This document shows positions 28,044 through 36,341 of a stretch of 38,987 nt of DNA, piece after piece. The DNA lies in NCBI GenBank assembly GCA_902385765.1, contig CABMGU010000014.1:1-38987 (forward strand). Reading direction: 5' to 3'. Position 1 is the stretch's first letter. Each line of letters begins with the position of its first letter. The position numbers were made by a program, and so were the translations under genes. The notes below the pieces were generated by a model that worked only from the letters and a program-made list of their open reading frames with translations, was not told the origin of the DNA and did not search any database. Source of the stretch: an uncultured archaeon. GTDB taxonomy: Archaea; Nanobdellota; Nanobdellia; Woesearchaeales; ARS49.

Positions 28044-29354
28044 TTTTTCTTTATCTTTGTTTCTCGCCGTCATCCTCTGTTTTGCAACAGCATAATTCAC
28101 TGGATTTTTTACTTTAGAACAAAAGTTGTCTGGCTTGCATACGCCTAAGTCTGCCATATATGCCTTGTTATCGCAGTTTGGCGGTAATACTTTTTTCTTC
28201 ATCATTTTGTGATATCTTAACTGTCCCTGTACCAGTACCTCTCTTAGTGGTTCTGCGTTTTTCTTGTTCCATTCTGTGAGATACTTCTCTGCCATCTCGT
28301 AGCTCCATCCGGCTGATGTTAAGAAATTTATTAGAATAAACAGTGCTCTTTTTCTTCCGTCTTTCAGTCCTTGTGTTATCAGTTGTATGCAGGGCGGGAA
28401 GTATTGTTCTGGTACTGCTTCTGTTATCGGCTCGTACTCTTTTTTTTCTGTTAGTTCTTTGAGTTCTTGCGGTGTTTCTTGGCTTGTTTTGTAGTCGAAT
28501 GCGTTTACTATGAGTTTTTTTGCTTCGCCTGGAACAGCTTTTTCCAGATAAACAAGTTTTGGCACGACCTTTTCAGGTATTGCGTCTTTTTTGTCAAAGC
28601 TCAGTATTTCTTCCGGCTTTATTACAACGCTTACCAGTCCTGATTTTTCGTTCAGGGAATATGGCATTCTGTACAAATGTCTTGTTGCTATTAGTATAGT
28701 GTCTATAGATAATACTGAAAACGGCTCTAGTTGTCCGTCTTTTATTATCTCGCTGACTGTTTTCTTTACTTTTTCCGCTATTTTTGCAGGTGCATCTTGC
28801 AGTAGTCTTTGTGCTAATGGTTCTTTTATCATCGCCTGCAGGTACATTGCTATTTTTCTTGGTCCGTCTGGAAACAGGTCTTTGATTGGTTTTCCGTTGA
28901 CGGTTTCAGGGAATGCTTCATAGGGTACTCCTATGTGGAATCCGTGGTTTCCTGAGAATTTGACAGAAACATTTTTGATTCCGTGGTGTTGTAGTGCCTG
29001 TACGATTAAATCTGCTGCGATTTTTGAGTATTCCAGTTCAGGGCAGTCTATGTCCAGTATCAAATCCCATCCTATTCGCAGGTTGTTAAGGTCTTCTGGT
29101 TTTGCTCCTGTTGTTACCTGCAACGGATTGTTCCACAACTCCTCAGAGCAGTGGAAGCTTGTTGCTCCTTGTTTTACTGCTTCAAGAACGTCTTTTGGGT
29201 ATTTTAGCACGTCTGGTCTTTTGCCATACCCGGTGCCTCCATAACTGACCGCCACTTCTTTGTGGTCTGCTGATTGGACTAATGCTTCTTGTATTTCTGC
29301 TCTTTTGTAGTATTTCAGCAGTGTGCTTATGTGTATTTGTTTGTAATCCCCCAT
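28038..29354 (-). CDS. priS: DNA primase: PriS catalytic domain fused to PriL C-terminal Fe-S-like domain
   Basis: DLILDIDC and VKFSGNHGFHIGVP (PriS); PPCIQ...PPNCDNKAYMADLGVC...CSKVKNPVNY (PriL-CTD-like Cys set). Confidence 0.88.
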   Translation of the reverse strand: MGDYKQIHISTLLKYYKRAEIQEALVQSADHKEVAVSYGGTGYGKRPDVLKYPKDVLEAVKQGATSFHCSEELWNNPLQVTTGAKPEDLNNLRIGWDLILDIDCPELEYSKIAADLIVQALQHHGIKNVSVKFSGNHGFHIGVPYEAFPETVNGKPIKDLFPDGPRKIAMYLQAMIKEPLAQRLLQDAPAKIAEKVKKTVSEIIKDGQLEPFSVLSIDTILIATRHLYRMPYSLNEKSGLVSVVIKPEEILSFDKKDAIPEKVVPKLVYLEKAVPGEAKKLIVNAFDYKTSQETPQELKELTEKKEYEPITEAVPEQYFPPCIQLITQGLKDGRKRALFILINFLTSAGWSYEMAEKYLTEWNKKNAEPLREVLVQGQLRYHKMMKKKVLPPNCDNKAYMADLGVCKPDNFCSKVKNPVNYAVAKQRMTARNKDKEKL

Positions 29355-29378
29355 TATTCTTCTTTCTGTTCCAATAAT

Positions 29379-29386
29379 TTATATAA
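29379..29386. promoter_or_regulatory. Palindromic TATA box TTATATAA shared by divergent primase and TOPRIM genes
   Basis: 24 nt from primase ATG (29354) and 25 nt from TOPRIM ATG (29412). Confidence 0.6.
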
Positions 29387-29411
29387 CTTGTCCTAGTGTT
29401 TGTCCAGTGGT

Positions 29412-29759
29412 ATGACTCTTGAGGAATCTGAGGAAATAAGGGAGTTGCTGGACGAAATTAAGCAGAAGAATCTTTTGGTGATTGTTGAGGGTAAAAAGGA
29501 TGTTCAAGCTCTTCAATCTCTTGGTATTACGAACGTTCTTTCGTTGAAAAAGCCGTTGTTTGCAGTTGTTGAAGAGGTTGCAGGTAGAGCTGAAGAGGTT
29601 GTTCTTTTGACTGACCTTGATGAAGAGGGAAAAAAACTGTATCACGAATTGTCAATTAATCTGCAGAAGCACGGTGTTAAAATCAATAATCATCTGAGGG
29701 AGTTTCTGTTCAAGACGCAGTTGAGGCAGGTTGAGGGTTTGGCAACATATCTTGCATGA
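29412..29759 (+). CDS. TOPRIM-domain protein (DnaG/UPF0292-like)
   Basis: LLVIVEGKKDVQAL and VVLLTDLDEEGKKL; ATG at 29412 preferred over TTG at 29400. Confidence 0.88.
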   Translation: MTLEESEEIRELLDEIKQKNLLVIVEGKKDVQALQSLGITNVLSLKKPLFAVVEEVAGRAEEVVLLTDLDEEGKKLYHELSINLQKHGVKINNHLREFLFKTQLRQVEGLATYLA

Positions 29760-30399
29760 CTATTTCTACCTCGCATTGGTCGTATACTGCTTTTTTTGCC
29801 GCTTTGATGTATTCAAGTGCGTCAGCAAATGGCGGGTTGTAGAATTTTGGTTTGTTCTGGTTTGCGCCTATTTGTGATCTTAATTCCTGGTCTTGTAATG
29901 CTTTGTCCATGAGTATTGTGAAGTTTTTCCATGCAGCGTACGATGAGTAATACAATCCTAGTGATTTTGCGATTACTTTTGAGTTTCTGCAGTCTATTTC
30001 TTGTGTTGGCGTGAATGTTTTGTTTGTTTTTGTCATGTTGATTGTGCCGTTTTCTCCAACTTTTAGCATTAGGTAGAATGCGAGTTGTGATTTGAGCATT
30101 TCCATTCGCGCATCAACCAAATCCAGAAGAACAGTGTCATTTTTTTCTGCAATTCTGTTTTTTAGGAACAGCATGTTTGCAGTCCATGGCTCAATGTTCT
30201 TTAGTTTTATCGGGTTTGATGGTAAGCTTTCTTCGTGCCAGGATGAGTTTAATTCAAGGTCCAGTTTTGCGAATTGTTCCAGTACTGCTGCTTTGTTTAC
30301 GTCTGTTATGTTTTCTGGTGTTGTCTTTTGTATTGGTTTTGGTGCTGTCTGGCATGCTACCAGGCATATCAGCAGTAGTACGTATATGATTTTTCTCAT
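29710..30399 (-). CDS. Hypothetical lipoprotein
   Basis: Signal peptide plus lipobox: MRKIIYVLLLICLVACQ. Confidence 0.75.
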   Translation of the reverse strand: MRKIIYVLLLICLVACQTAPKPIQKTTPENITDVNKAAVLEQFAKLDLELNSSWHEESLPSNPIKLKNIEPWTANMLFLKNRIAEKNDTVLLDLVDARMEMLKSQLAFYLMLKVGENGTINMTKTNKTFTPTQEIDCRNSKVIAKSLGLYYSSYAAWKNFTILMDKALQDQELRSQIGANQNKPKFYNPPFADALEYIKAAKKAVYDQCEVEIVMQDMLPNPQPASTAS

Positions 30400-30476
30400 A
30401 ATTTACTGCCAGTATTTGATTGTCTTTTAAATTTTATGAAAGTGCAGTATGGTTTTGGGATCTTAGAGCCATAACC

Positions 30477-30484
30477 TTTATAAA
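30477..30484 (+). promoter_or_regulatory. Putative TATA box of htpX
   Basis: TTTATAAA, 22 nt before ATG 30507. Confidence 0.5.
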
Positions 30485-30506
30485 CGCGTTATATGAAAAA
30501 TGATAT

Positions 30507-31340
30507 ATGTGGAATCAGGTTAAGACGGTTTTATTGCTTGGATTGATGTCTGGTTTAGTTCTTGCTGTAGGTTATTTCTTTGGAGGAAAGACTGGTCTGA
30601 TTTTTGCTCTTGTTTTGTCTGTTCTCATGAACTTCGGAATGTTTTTCTGGTCTCACAAGCTTGTTTTGCTGATGTATCGCGCAAAACCGGCTTCTAAGTC
30701 AGAGTATCCTCATTTGCATAGGATGGTTGAGGAGATTGCCAGAAAGGCAGATCTTCCAAAGCCGGCTGTTTACATTATTCCTACAGAAACCCCTAATGCA
30801 TTTGCTACTGGTCCTTCTCCCAAGAAGGCAGTTGTTGCCTGTACAGAAGGTATTCTTAAATTGTTAAACGACAATGAATTGAAGGGTGTGCTTGCTCACG
30901 AGCTTTCCCATATCAGGAATCGTGATATGCTTGTTTCTACTATTGCGGCTACTATGGCTGCTGTTATTTCTACTGTTGGTCGTATTGCTATGTTTTCTGG
31001 TGTGAATGACCGTGACAGGGGTGTTCATCCTCTTGCTTTGCTTTTGCTGGTTGTTGTTACTCCGATTGCTGCTTTGCTGATTCAGCTTGCTATTTCGCGT
31101 TCAAGAGAGTATTTGGCTGATGAAAGTGCTGCAAGAACACTAAAGGATTCCGCTGGTCTTGCGAATGCCTTGAACAAGTTGGAGAACGGCTGTAAAGCCC
31201 ATCCTTTGCATATGGGCAATCCGGCTACGAGTTCTTTGTTTATTGTGAACCCGTTTACTGCTAAAGGTCTTGTTTCTTTGTTCAGCACGCACCCCAACAC
31301 TCAAAGTCGCATCGAGCGTTTGCAGAAACTGAAGTTTTAA
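30507..31340 (+). CDS. htpX: Zinc metalloprotease HtpX (M48)
   Basis: GVLAHELSHIRNRDMLVSTIAA; SREYLADESAA. Confidence 0.95.
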   Translation: MWNQVKTVLLLGLMSGLVLAVGYFFGGKTGLIFALVLSVLMNFGMFFWSHKLVLLMYRAKPASKSEYPHLHRMVEEIARKADLPKPAVYIIPTETPNAFATGPSPKKAVVACTEGILKLLNDNELKGVLAHELSHIRNRDMLVSTIAATMAAVISTVGRIAMFSGVNDRDRGVHPLALLLLVVVTPIAALLIQLAISRSREYLADESAARTLKDSAGLANALNKLENGCKAHPLHMGNPATSSLFIVNPFTAKGLVSLFSTHPNTQSRIERLQKLKF

Positions 31341-32710
31341 TAAGGTCTTGTGGCGATTTCTTTTATGAGTTTTGCAATTTTTTCTCCTACGCCTGCGACT
31401 TTTTGCAGTTCTTCTTCGTTTGCTGTGAATACTTTTTCAACGCTTCCGAAGCAGGTCAATAACTCTTTTGCCAGGTTTGGTCCAACGCTCGGCAGCGAAC
31501 TAACAAGATATTCCTGTTGTTCTTTTATCGTCATTGGTTTTCTGTCTGCGTGTGGTGCGAAGTCTTTTTTGTCTTCTTGTTCCCGTTTTGCAATCGTTAA
31601 GAGCAGTGCTGCGCTGTCTTTTTCATCTTTTGTGTAAATTATTGGTATTCCGTAGCTGATGGCTATCGTGCTTAGCATTCCTCTGATTGCATTCGGGTGT
31701 ACGTTTCTTGCAGAGTACAGGTCTTGTGTTCCTTGTATTATTATCAGTGGTCTTTCATAGCTTTTTTTCAATGTCTTCAGCTGTTCGAGCAGTCTTCCGT
31801 CTATTATGCTGTCTACGAAGTCTTGTGCTGTTTTCAGTTCTACTCCGGCTCTTGAGCTTAGGATGTAGTCTGCGCATTGGAGCATTTCCAGTTTTACTCC
31901 TACTCCTAATTCCACAAGTTCTTTTACTGTTCCTGTGCTTTTTTCTCTGTAGTCTGCGAATATTTTCACGTTATTGTCGAAGTTTGCGAGTGTTGGCTGT
32001 TTTGGCGCGAGTTTTGTTGTGAGTTCTTTGCGCATTTTCTCAAGCACATACACCATTCTATTTTCTTTGTGTTTTGCGCTCCAGCTGTATGCTTCGTCTC
32101 TTGTTCCTTTTGTTACGAATATTGTGACTTTTCCTTTTTCCTGTCTTCCTGTTCTTCCTCTTCTTTGTATGTGTCTTATCGCGCTTGGTATCGGCTCATA
32201 GAAAACTACTAAATCCACTTTCGGTATGTCCAGTCCTTCTTCTGCCACGCTTGTTGCTATGAGGATGTTGAATAGTCCGTCTTTGAACATGTCAAGCATT
32301 TCTGCTTGTTGTTTCTGGCTTAGTCCTGTTTCTCCTTTTTTGGCTTGTCCTACGAATACTTTTGGCAGTGCTCCTTCGTGTTTGCTTAATTCTTCTGATA
32401 GTTTGACTGCAGTGTCTCTGTACTGCGTGAACAGTATTATTTTCATTAGTTTGTTTTGTTGCAGTTCTTTTGTTACAAATTCTACAAGCGCTCCTACTTT
32501 CGGGTGTTCTGGCAGTTTTTGTGAGAGGATGAATGCGCTTTTGAATGCTAAATCTGCTGTTAAATTCTTTACTGCTTTTGTTTTGCCGTTTTCTGCTTGT
32601 TCGTATAATCCTTCAAAGTATTTGTTCAGTGAAGCCACGCTCTGTGTTTCCAGTAATTCTTGTGCGTGTTGTGCTTTTATGATTTCTGCGAGCAGGCTTA
32701 TTGCTTTCAT
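31337..32710 (-). CDS. hef: Hef/FANCM-like helicase domain 2 + XPF-type ERCC4 nuclease + HhH (C-terminal part; same frame open up to 32776)
   Basis: ATSVAEEGLDIPKVDLVVFYEPIPSAIRHIQRRGRTGRQ; FADYREKSTGTVKELVELGVGVKL...VELKTAQDFVDSI; C-terminal SVGPNLAKELLTCFGSVEKV HhH. Confidence 0.9.
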   Translation of the reverse strand: MKAISLLAEIIKAQHAQELLETQSVASLNKYFEGLYEQAENGKTKAVKNLTADLAFKSAFILSQKLPEHPKVGALVEFVTKELQQNKLMKIILFTQYRDTAVKLSEELSKHEGALPKVFVGQAKKGETGLSQKQQAEMLDMFKDGLFNILIATSVAEEGLDIPKVDLVVFYEPIPSAIRHIQRRGRTGRQEKGKVTIFVTKGTRDEAYSWSAKHKENRMVYVLEKMRKELTTKLAPKQPTLANFDNNVKIFADYREKSTGTVKELVELGVGVKLEMLQCADYILSSRAGVELKTAQDFVDSIIDGRLLEQLKTLKKSYERPLIIIQGTQDLYSARNVHPNAIRGMLSTIAISYGIPIIYTKDEKDSAALLLTIAKREQEDKKDFAPHADRKPMTIKEQQEYLVSSLPSVGPNLAKELLTCFGSVEKVFTANEEELQKVAGVGEKIAKLIKEIATRPY

Positions 32711-32776
32711 TGCTTCATAGTCTTTTTCTCCTGCTGATATTTTCGCGTGCAGTTCTGCCTGCAGCTGCAGAAGGTC

Positions 32777-33508
32777 TTATTTTGAGAGGAATGTTCCTTT
32801 TATTCCGTATTGTTTTAATTGTTCTATCTTGCTTTTGATGCATTGTTGCAGTAAGCGTTGTACTTTTTTGAATTCTTCCGGCAGTTCTACTTTTTTCCAT
32901 TCTATGTCTATTGGCTGCACGTATGGTTCTACGTCAGGGTCTTTTTCTGTTCTTATTTCGACTGCTTCTATTCCTAGGTTGTTGCATACTTCTTCTATTG
33001 TTGTTGTGTCGCTTCCAGGGCTTGCTGTGAGTGCGAGTATTCTTGGCCAGTCTGCTTTTCTTTGGTATTGTTTTGCTAAAAACACATAGCTGTAGTCTCC
33101 TGTTGCCCTGTGTGCTTCGTCAAATACCAGCAAACTGACTTTTGAGATGTCTATTTTGTTGCCTATGATGTCGTTTTCAAGTCCTTGCGGTGTTGAGAAG
33201 ATGATTTGTGCTGTCTGCCAGATTTCTGCTCTTTTTTCTGGTGCTACTTCTCCTGTGAACAATACAAATTTTTCTTCCGGCAGTTCAAGTGCTTTTTTGA
33301 ATGTTTCTAAATGCTGTTCTGCGAGCGGTTTTGTTGGTGCTAGAATGAGTATTTTTGATTGCGGGTACTGGCTTAGTCTTTGTGCTGCCAGCAGTAGTGC
33401 TACTCCTGTTTTTCCCATGCCTGTCGGCAGTACTACCAGTGTGTTTTTCATCGCCGCAGTGGCGAGTATTGTCTCCTGGTATAATCTTGGCGTGAACCCC
33501 CTTAGCAT
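32777..33508 (-). CDS. hef: Hef/FANCM-like helicase domain 1 (N-terminal part), ended by in-frame TAA
   Basis: LVVLPTGMGKTGVALLLAA, VFDEAHRATGDY, LALTASPG; codons after TAA continue DLLQLQAELHAKISAGEKDYEAMKAI in the same frame. Confidence 0.9.
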   Translation of the reverse strand: MLRGFTPRLYQETILATAAMKNTLVVLPTGMGKTGVALLLAAQRLSQYPQSKILILAPTKPLAEQHLETFKKALELPEEKFVLFTGEVAPEKRAEIWQTAQIIFSTPQGLENDIIGNKIDISKVSLLVFDEAHRATGDYSYVFLAKQYQRKADWPRILALTASPGSDTTTIEEVCNNLGIEAVEIRTEKDPDVEPYVQPIDIEWKKVELPEEFKKVQRLLQQCIKSKIEQLKQYGIKGTFLSK

Positions 33509-33537
33509 GTTTTGTCGTAATTAGAAAGCGTATTTAA

Positions 33538-33858
33538 TTATATCGTCCTGATTATTTTTTTGGCGTGCAGATAATATCCTGCCAATATTCCTGCGAGCAG
33601 GAGTAGTGCTATTGCTCTGACATTTGCCCATATTCCTCCGAGCAGGAATCCCAGGAAGAATGCCATGATTATCAGGAATAATGCCACTATTTCGCTTTTT
33701 CTTAGTTTGTACCACATTCTTCCGAAGAACAATCCCATTAGGAAGCACACTGTGTAAAGTATGAAAACGTTTCCTGTGAATATTGCCATGACTAATCCTA
33801 TTATTAGAAACGCGAATGCAAGCACTTCCGGCCAGTCTAGGAGCATGTTGATATCCAT
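33538..33858 (-). CDS. Small multi-TM membrane protein
   Basis: 106 aa, about four hydrophobic helices. Confidence 0.7.
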   Translation of the reverse strand: MDINMLLDWPEVLAFAFLIIGLVMAIFTGNVFILYTVCFLMGLFFGRMWYKLRKSEIVALFLIIMAFFLGFLLGGIWANVRAIALLLLAGILAGYYLHAKKIIRTI

Positions 33859-33859
33859 T

Positions 33860-34600
33860 TTACCACCACGTTCTCTCGTAGATTGAGTAGTATATCAGCC
33901 ATATGGCTGCGCCCATTATCAGCGAGATTATGTATGAGTATATGTTCAAAAAGTATACAAGGAATACGTAGGATGCGAATGAGCCGAATATGAACACGTA
34001 CCATAGTCTTGAGTAATAGAATATTTTTGAGCCGTCTAATGGAGGTATTGGGAACATGTTCCAGAATGCGAATGTTAAATTTAGCACGAAAAGCTTTTGT
34101 CCGATGTATGGGCTTAGTATTCCTATCCATTCTGCTGTTTTTACGATTGCTGAAAAGAATATGTTTGCAAGCGGTCCTGCCATTGATATTCTTGCCAGTG
34201 TGCCTACTCCAGGTCCGTACCTGAATGCTCCGAGTCTGTGTATTGGCAGCATATAGGCGAGTGTTCCTGTTGCTGCGAGGAATTTTATGTTTCCGTTTGT
34301 TAGCATGACAAGAACCAGGCCGATTATCATTCCGTACCACCAGACTTTTTGTTCTGCCCTCATTCCTTGGGATAAAGCTACGATTCTTTGTCCTGAGTGG
34401 TGTACGAATACTGTGATGGCGACGAAGATTAATGCCATCATCCAGTTTTTGAGTCCTGTTGAGAGATCAAATGTTGGTGTTCCCCATTCTGTCCATGAGT
34501 AGATGAATGCAAGGCAGATTATCGTGATTATGAAGGACAGCCATTCCTCTTTTGAAAACAGGAAATACCTTTTGAGTTTGTCTAAATAATTGCGTATCAT
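33860..34600 (-). CDS. Site-2 protease (M50)-like membrane protein lacking HExxH
   Basis: AFWNMFPIPPLDGSKIF second motif present; expected HExxH position reads HHSGQ. Confidence 0.75.
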   Translation of the reverse strand: MIRNYLDKLKRYFLFSKEEWLSFIITIICLAFIYSWTEWGTPTFDLSTGLKNWMMALIFVAITVFVHHSGQRIVALSQGMRAEQKVWWYGMIIGLVLVMLTNGNIKFLAATGTLAYMLPIHRLGAFRYGPGVGTLARISMAGPLANIFFSAIVKTAEWIGILSPYIGQKLFVLNLTFAFWNMFPIPPLDGSKIFYYSRLWYVFIFGSFASYVFLVYFLNIYSYIISLIMGAAIWLIYYSIYERTWW

Positions 34601-34614
34601 TTCATCTCTTTTTT

Positions 34615-35292
34615 TTATTTATTCTCTTCAGGCTTTAAATACTTTTTTAAGAGTGTTCTTATTTCGCGCTCGTGTCCTGCTCCAACCACTGCAACGATGT
34701 TCGCTTCAGGTTGCACTTTTTTCAGTATTGCGAGTCTTTTTGCCATGTACTCGTTTCTTTCTTCTACAAGTACGCGGTACACGCTGGGATATCTTTTTTT
34801 GACGTCTTCTATTAATGTATTTATGACTTTCTGTGATGGTACTTTTTCAAGGTCGAATTGCACTCCTTTTTTGAGGACGACGCCTTTGAACAAATCAACT
34901 GCAAACGTGAATTTTTCTTTCCAAGTGAGCGATTTTGAGAATCTTTTGAGTGTTATGTTTATGTCTTGGTCGATGAGAGCTACTCTTGCTCCGACCTGTT
35001 GTGCTGCTGCTACAGCCTTGAGCATTTCCGAGCCTGGCGCTACCCCTACTTTTGCTCCGAGTTTCTTTTCAGCCCATGCTCCTATAATTGCAAACAGCCA
35101 GCCTTTTAGTCCTACTTTTCTTATGTCCCTGTAGCTTATCCGCTCTTTTCCCTTGTGAATGAGGGCGTATAACCTTTTTGCGTCGAGTTCTATTGCTACA
35201 ATTTGTGGTTTATTGTCTAGAATTGTCTCTTCGACCTTCTTTAAGCTCTCTGGCGAGATGTGTGAAGTTCCTACTATTTTGATGTATGGCAC
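34615..35292 (-). CDS. TraB/PrgY-family protein
   Basis: IVGTSHISPES...VAIELDAKR...ALIDQDINITLKR...VVGAGHEREI. Confidence 0.9.
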   Translation of the reverse strand: MPYIKIVGTSHISPESLKKVEETILDNKPQIVAIELDAKRLYALIHKGKERISYRDIRKVGLKGWLFAIIGAWAEKKLGAKVGVAPGSEMLKAVAAAQQVGARVALIDQDINITLKRFSKSLTWKEKFTFAVDLFKGVVLKKGVQFDLEKVPSQKVINTLIEDVKKRYPSVYRVLVEERNEYMAKRLAILKKVQPEANIVAVVGAGHEREIRTLLKKYLKPEENK

Positions 35293-35392
35293 CTGTTGGT
35301 CGTATATTTGCGGGTATATTAATGCTGTGCTTAACCATAATCTTTAAATAGTTTAACTCTTCCAAAATAGTGACCGTAAAGGAGGAAACACT

Positions 35393-35683
35393 ATGCTCAG
35401 GCTGAAAAATATCCAGGAAACGTATGATATGAAGGTTTTTACTGATCAGGGCGACTATTTTGGTGACATTGAGGAAGCCATTTTGACCCAGAGCAAGGTT
35501 CATGGCTGGCGTGTTCGTGCTACTAAGAATTCTTTCTTGAGCAAGGTGCTCGGCAGTGCTAAGGGCGTTATTGTGCCTCATCAGCTTGTTAAGGCTGTTG
35601 GTGACATTATGATTATCAGCCGTGCAGCTGTGCCCTCTTATTCTGAAGAGGAAGCTCCTGCAGAAGAAGTTACTCAAGTATAA
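35393..35683 (+). CDS. PRC-barrel domain protein
   Basis: MKVFTDQGDYFGDIEEAIL...GVIVPHQLVKAVGDIMIIS. Confidence 0.8.
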   Translation: MLRLKNIQETYDMKVFTDQGDYFGDIEEAILTQSKVHGWRVRATKNSFLSKVLGSAKGVIVPHQLVKAVGDIMIISRAAVPSYSEEEAPAEEVTQV

Positions 35684-35742
35684 TTGTTGTCACGTTGTTG
35701 GACTGATAAAAGTTTAAGTAAGTGTTTGTGAGTTGGCTTTAC

Positions 35743-36156
35743 ATGGACGTTGTTTCTCAGTTAAAAGAATGGGTGCAGATTTATTTGAAAAGCCGTGATA
35801 TTCTTCAGAAGTCCATTGCTGGTTTTGAAAGCCGGGATGATGATTTTGTCGTGCATAAGACTACTGGCGATGTTCCTTTCTTTATCCGTCCTGAATTTGC
35901 TGACGTTGATGAGATTGTTCAGAAAGTTTCAGGTAATGCTGGTCTGGTTGTTTTGAATACGAAAAAGAATGTTGATTTTGTTGTTTCTAACTGGGACAGG
36001 CTTTCCAAATTGCAGGGTTTGTGCATTTATTTTGTTAATCCGAAATCGAACGATAAGTGGCTGTTGTATCCTTTTACTCATAATCAGGTTACTGAGAAGG
36101 CTTCTTTGAAAAGAGGTCTTGAAAGTTTGTTCTCGATGGTAGCACCTTATACGTAA
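35743..36156 (+). CDS. Hypothetical protein
   Basis: MDVVSQLKEWVQIYLKSRDILQKSI...; ATG at 35743 preferred. Confidence 0.7.
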   Translation: MDVVSQLKEWVQIYLKSRDILQKSIAGFESRDDDFVVHKTTGDVPFFIRPEFADVDEIVQKVSGNAGLVVLNTKKNVDFVVSNWDRLSKLQGLCIYFVNPKSNDKWLLYPFTHNQVTEKASLKRGLESLFSMVAPYT

Positions 36157-36168
36157 ACAGCTGAGTGG

Positions 36169-36238
36169 TTGCCGCTCTGCCCAAGCCTTGCTTGGGTGAA
36201 TTTTCTTCTCCCCTTGCAGATGCGGGGAGAAAAATGTC
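36169..36238. repeat. Divergent palindrome copy 3 with TTGCCGCTCT flank and CCCAAG-CCTTG-CTTGGG module
   Basis: GAATTTTCTTCTCCCC-TTGCAGATGC-GGGGAGAAAAATGTC (36198-36238); TTGCCGCTCT also at 7604-7613. Confidence 0.8.
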
Positions 36239-36304
36239 GGAAATCTTTGATTTCCGAGCACACTCGGAAATTCGCGCAAAAGGCATTGTTATGCGAATTT
36301 CCGA
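36237..36304. repeat. Palindrome cluster A: four alternating TCGGAAAT/ATTTCCGA units
   Basis: TCGGAAAT-CTTTG-ATTTCCGAGCACACTCGGAAAT... and 12-bp TCGGAAATTCGC/GCGAATTTCCGA. Confidence 0.9.
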
Positions 36305-36341
36305 TGATTCAGTCGTAGACCAGAGCGCCCAGAAAATAAAA

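Noticed and set aside
32711-32779. Frameshift in hef
   Set aside because: Both parts are in the same frame; a single TAA codon is the only interruption.
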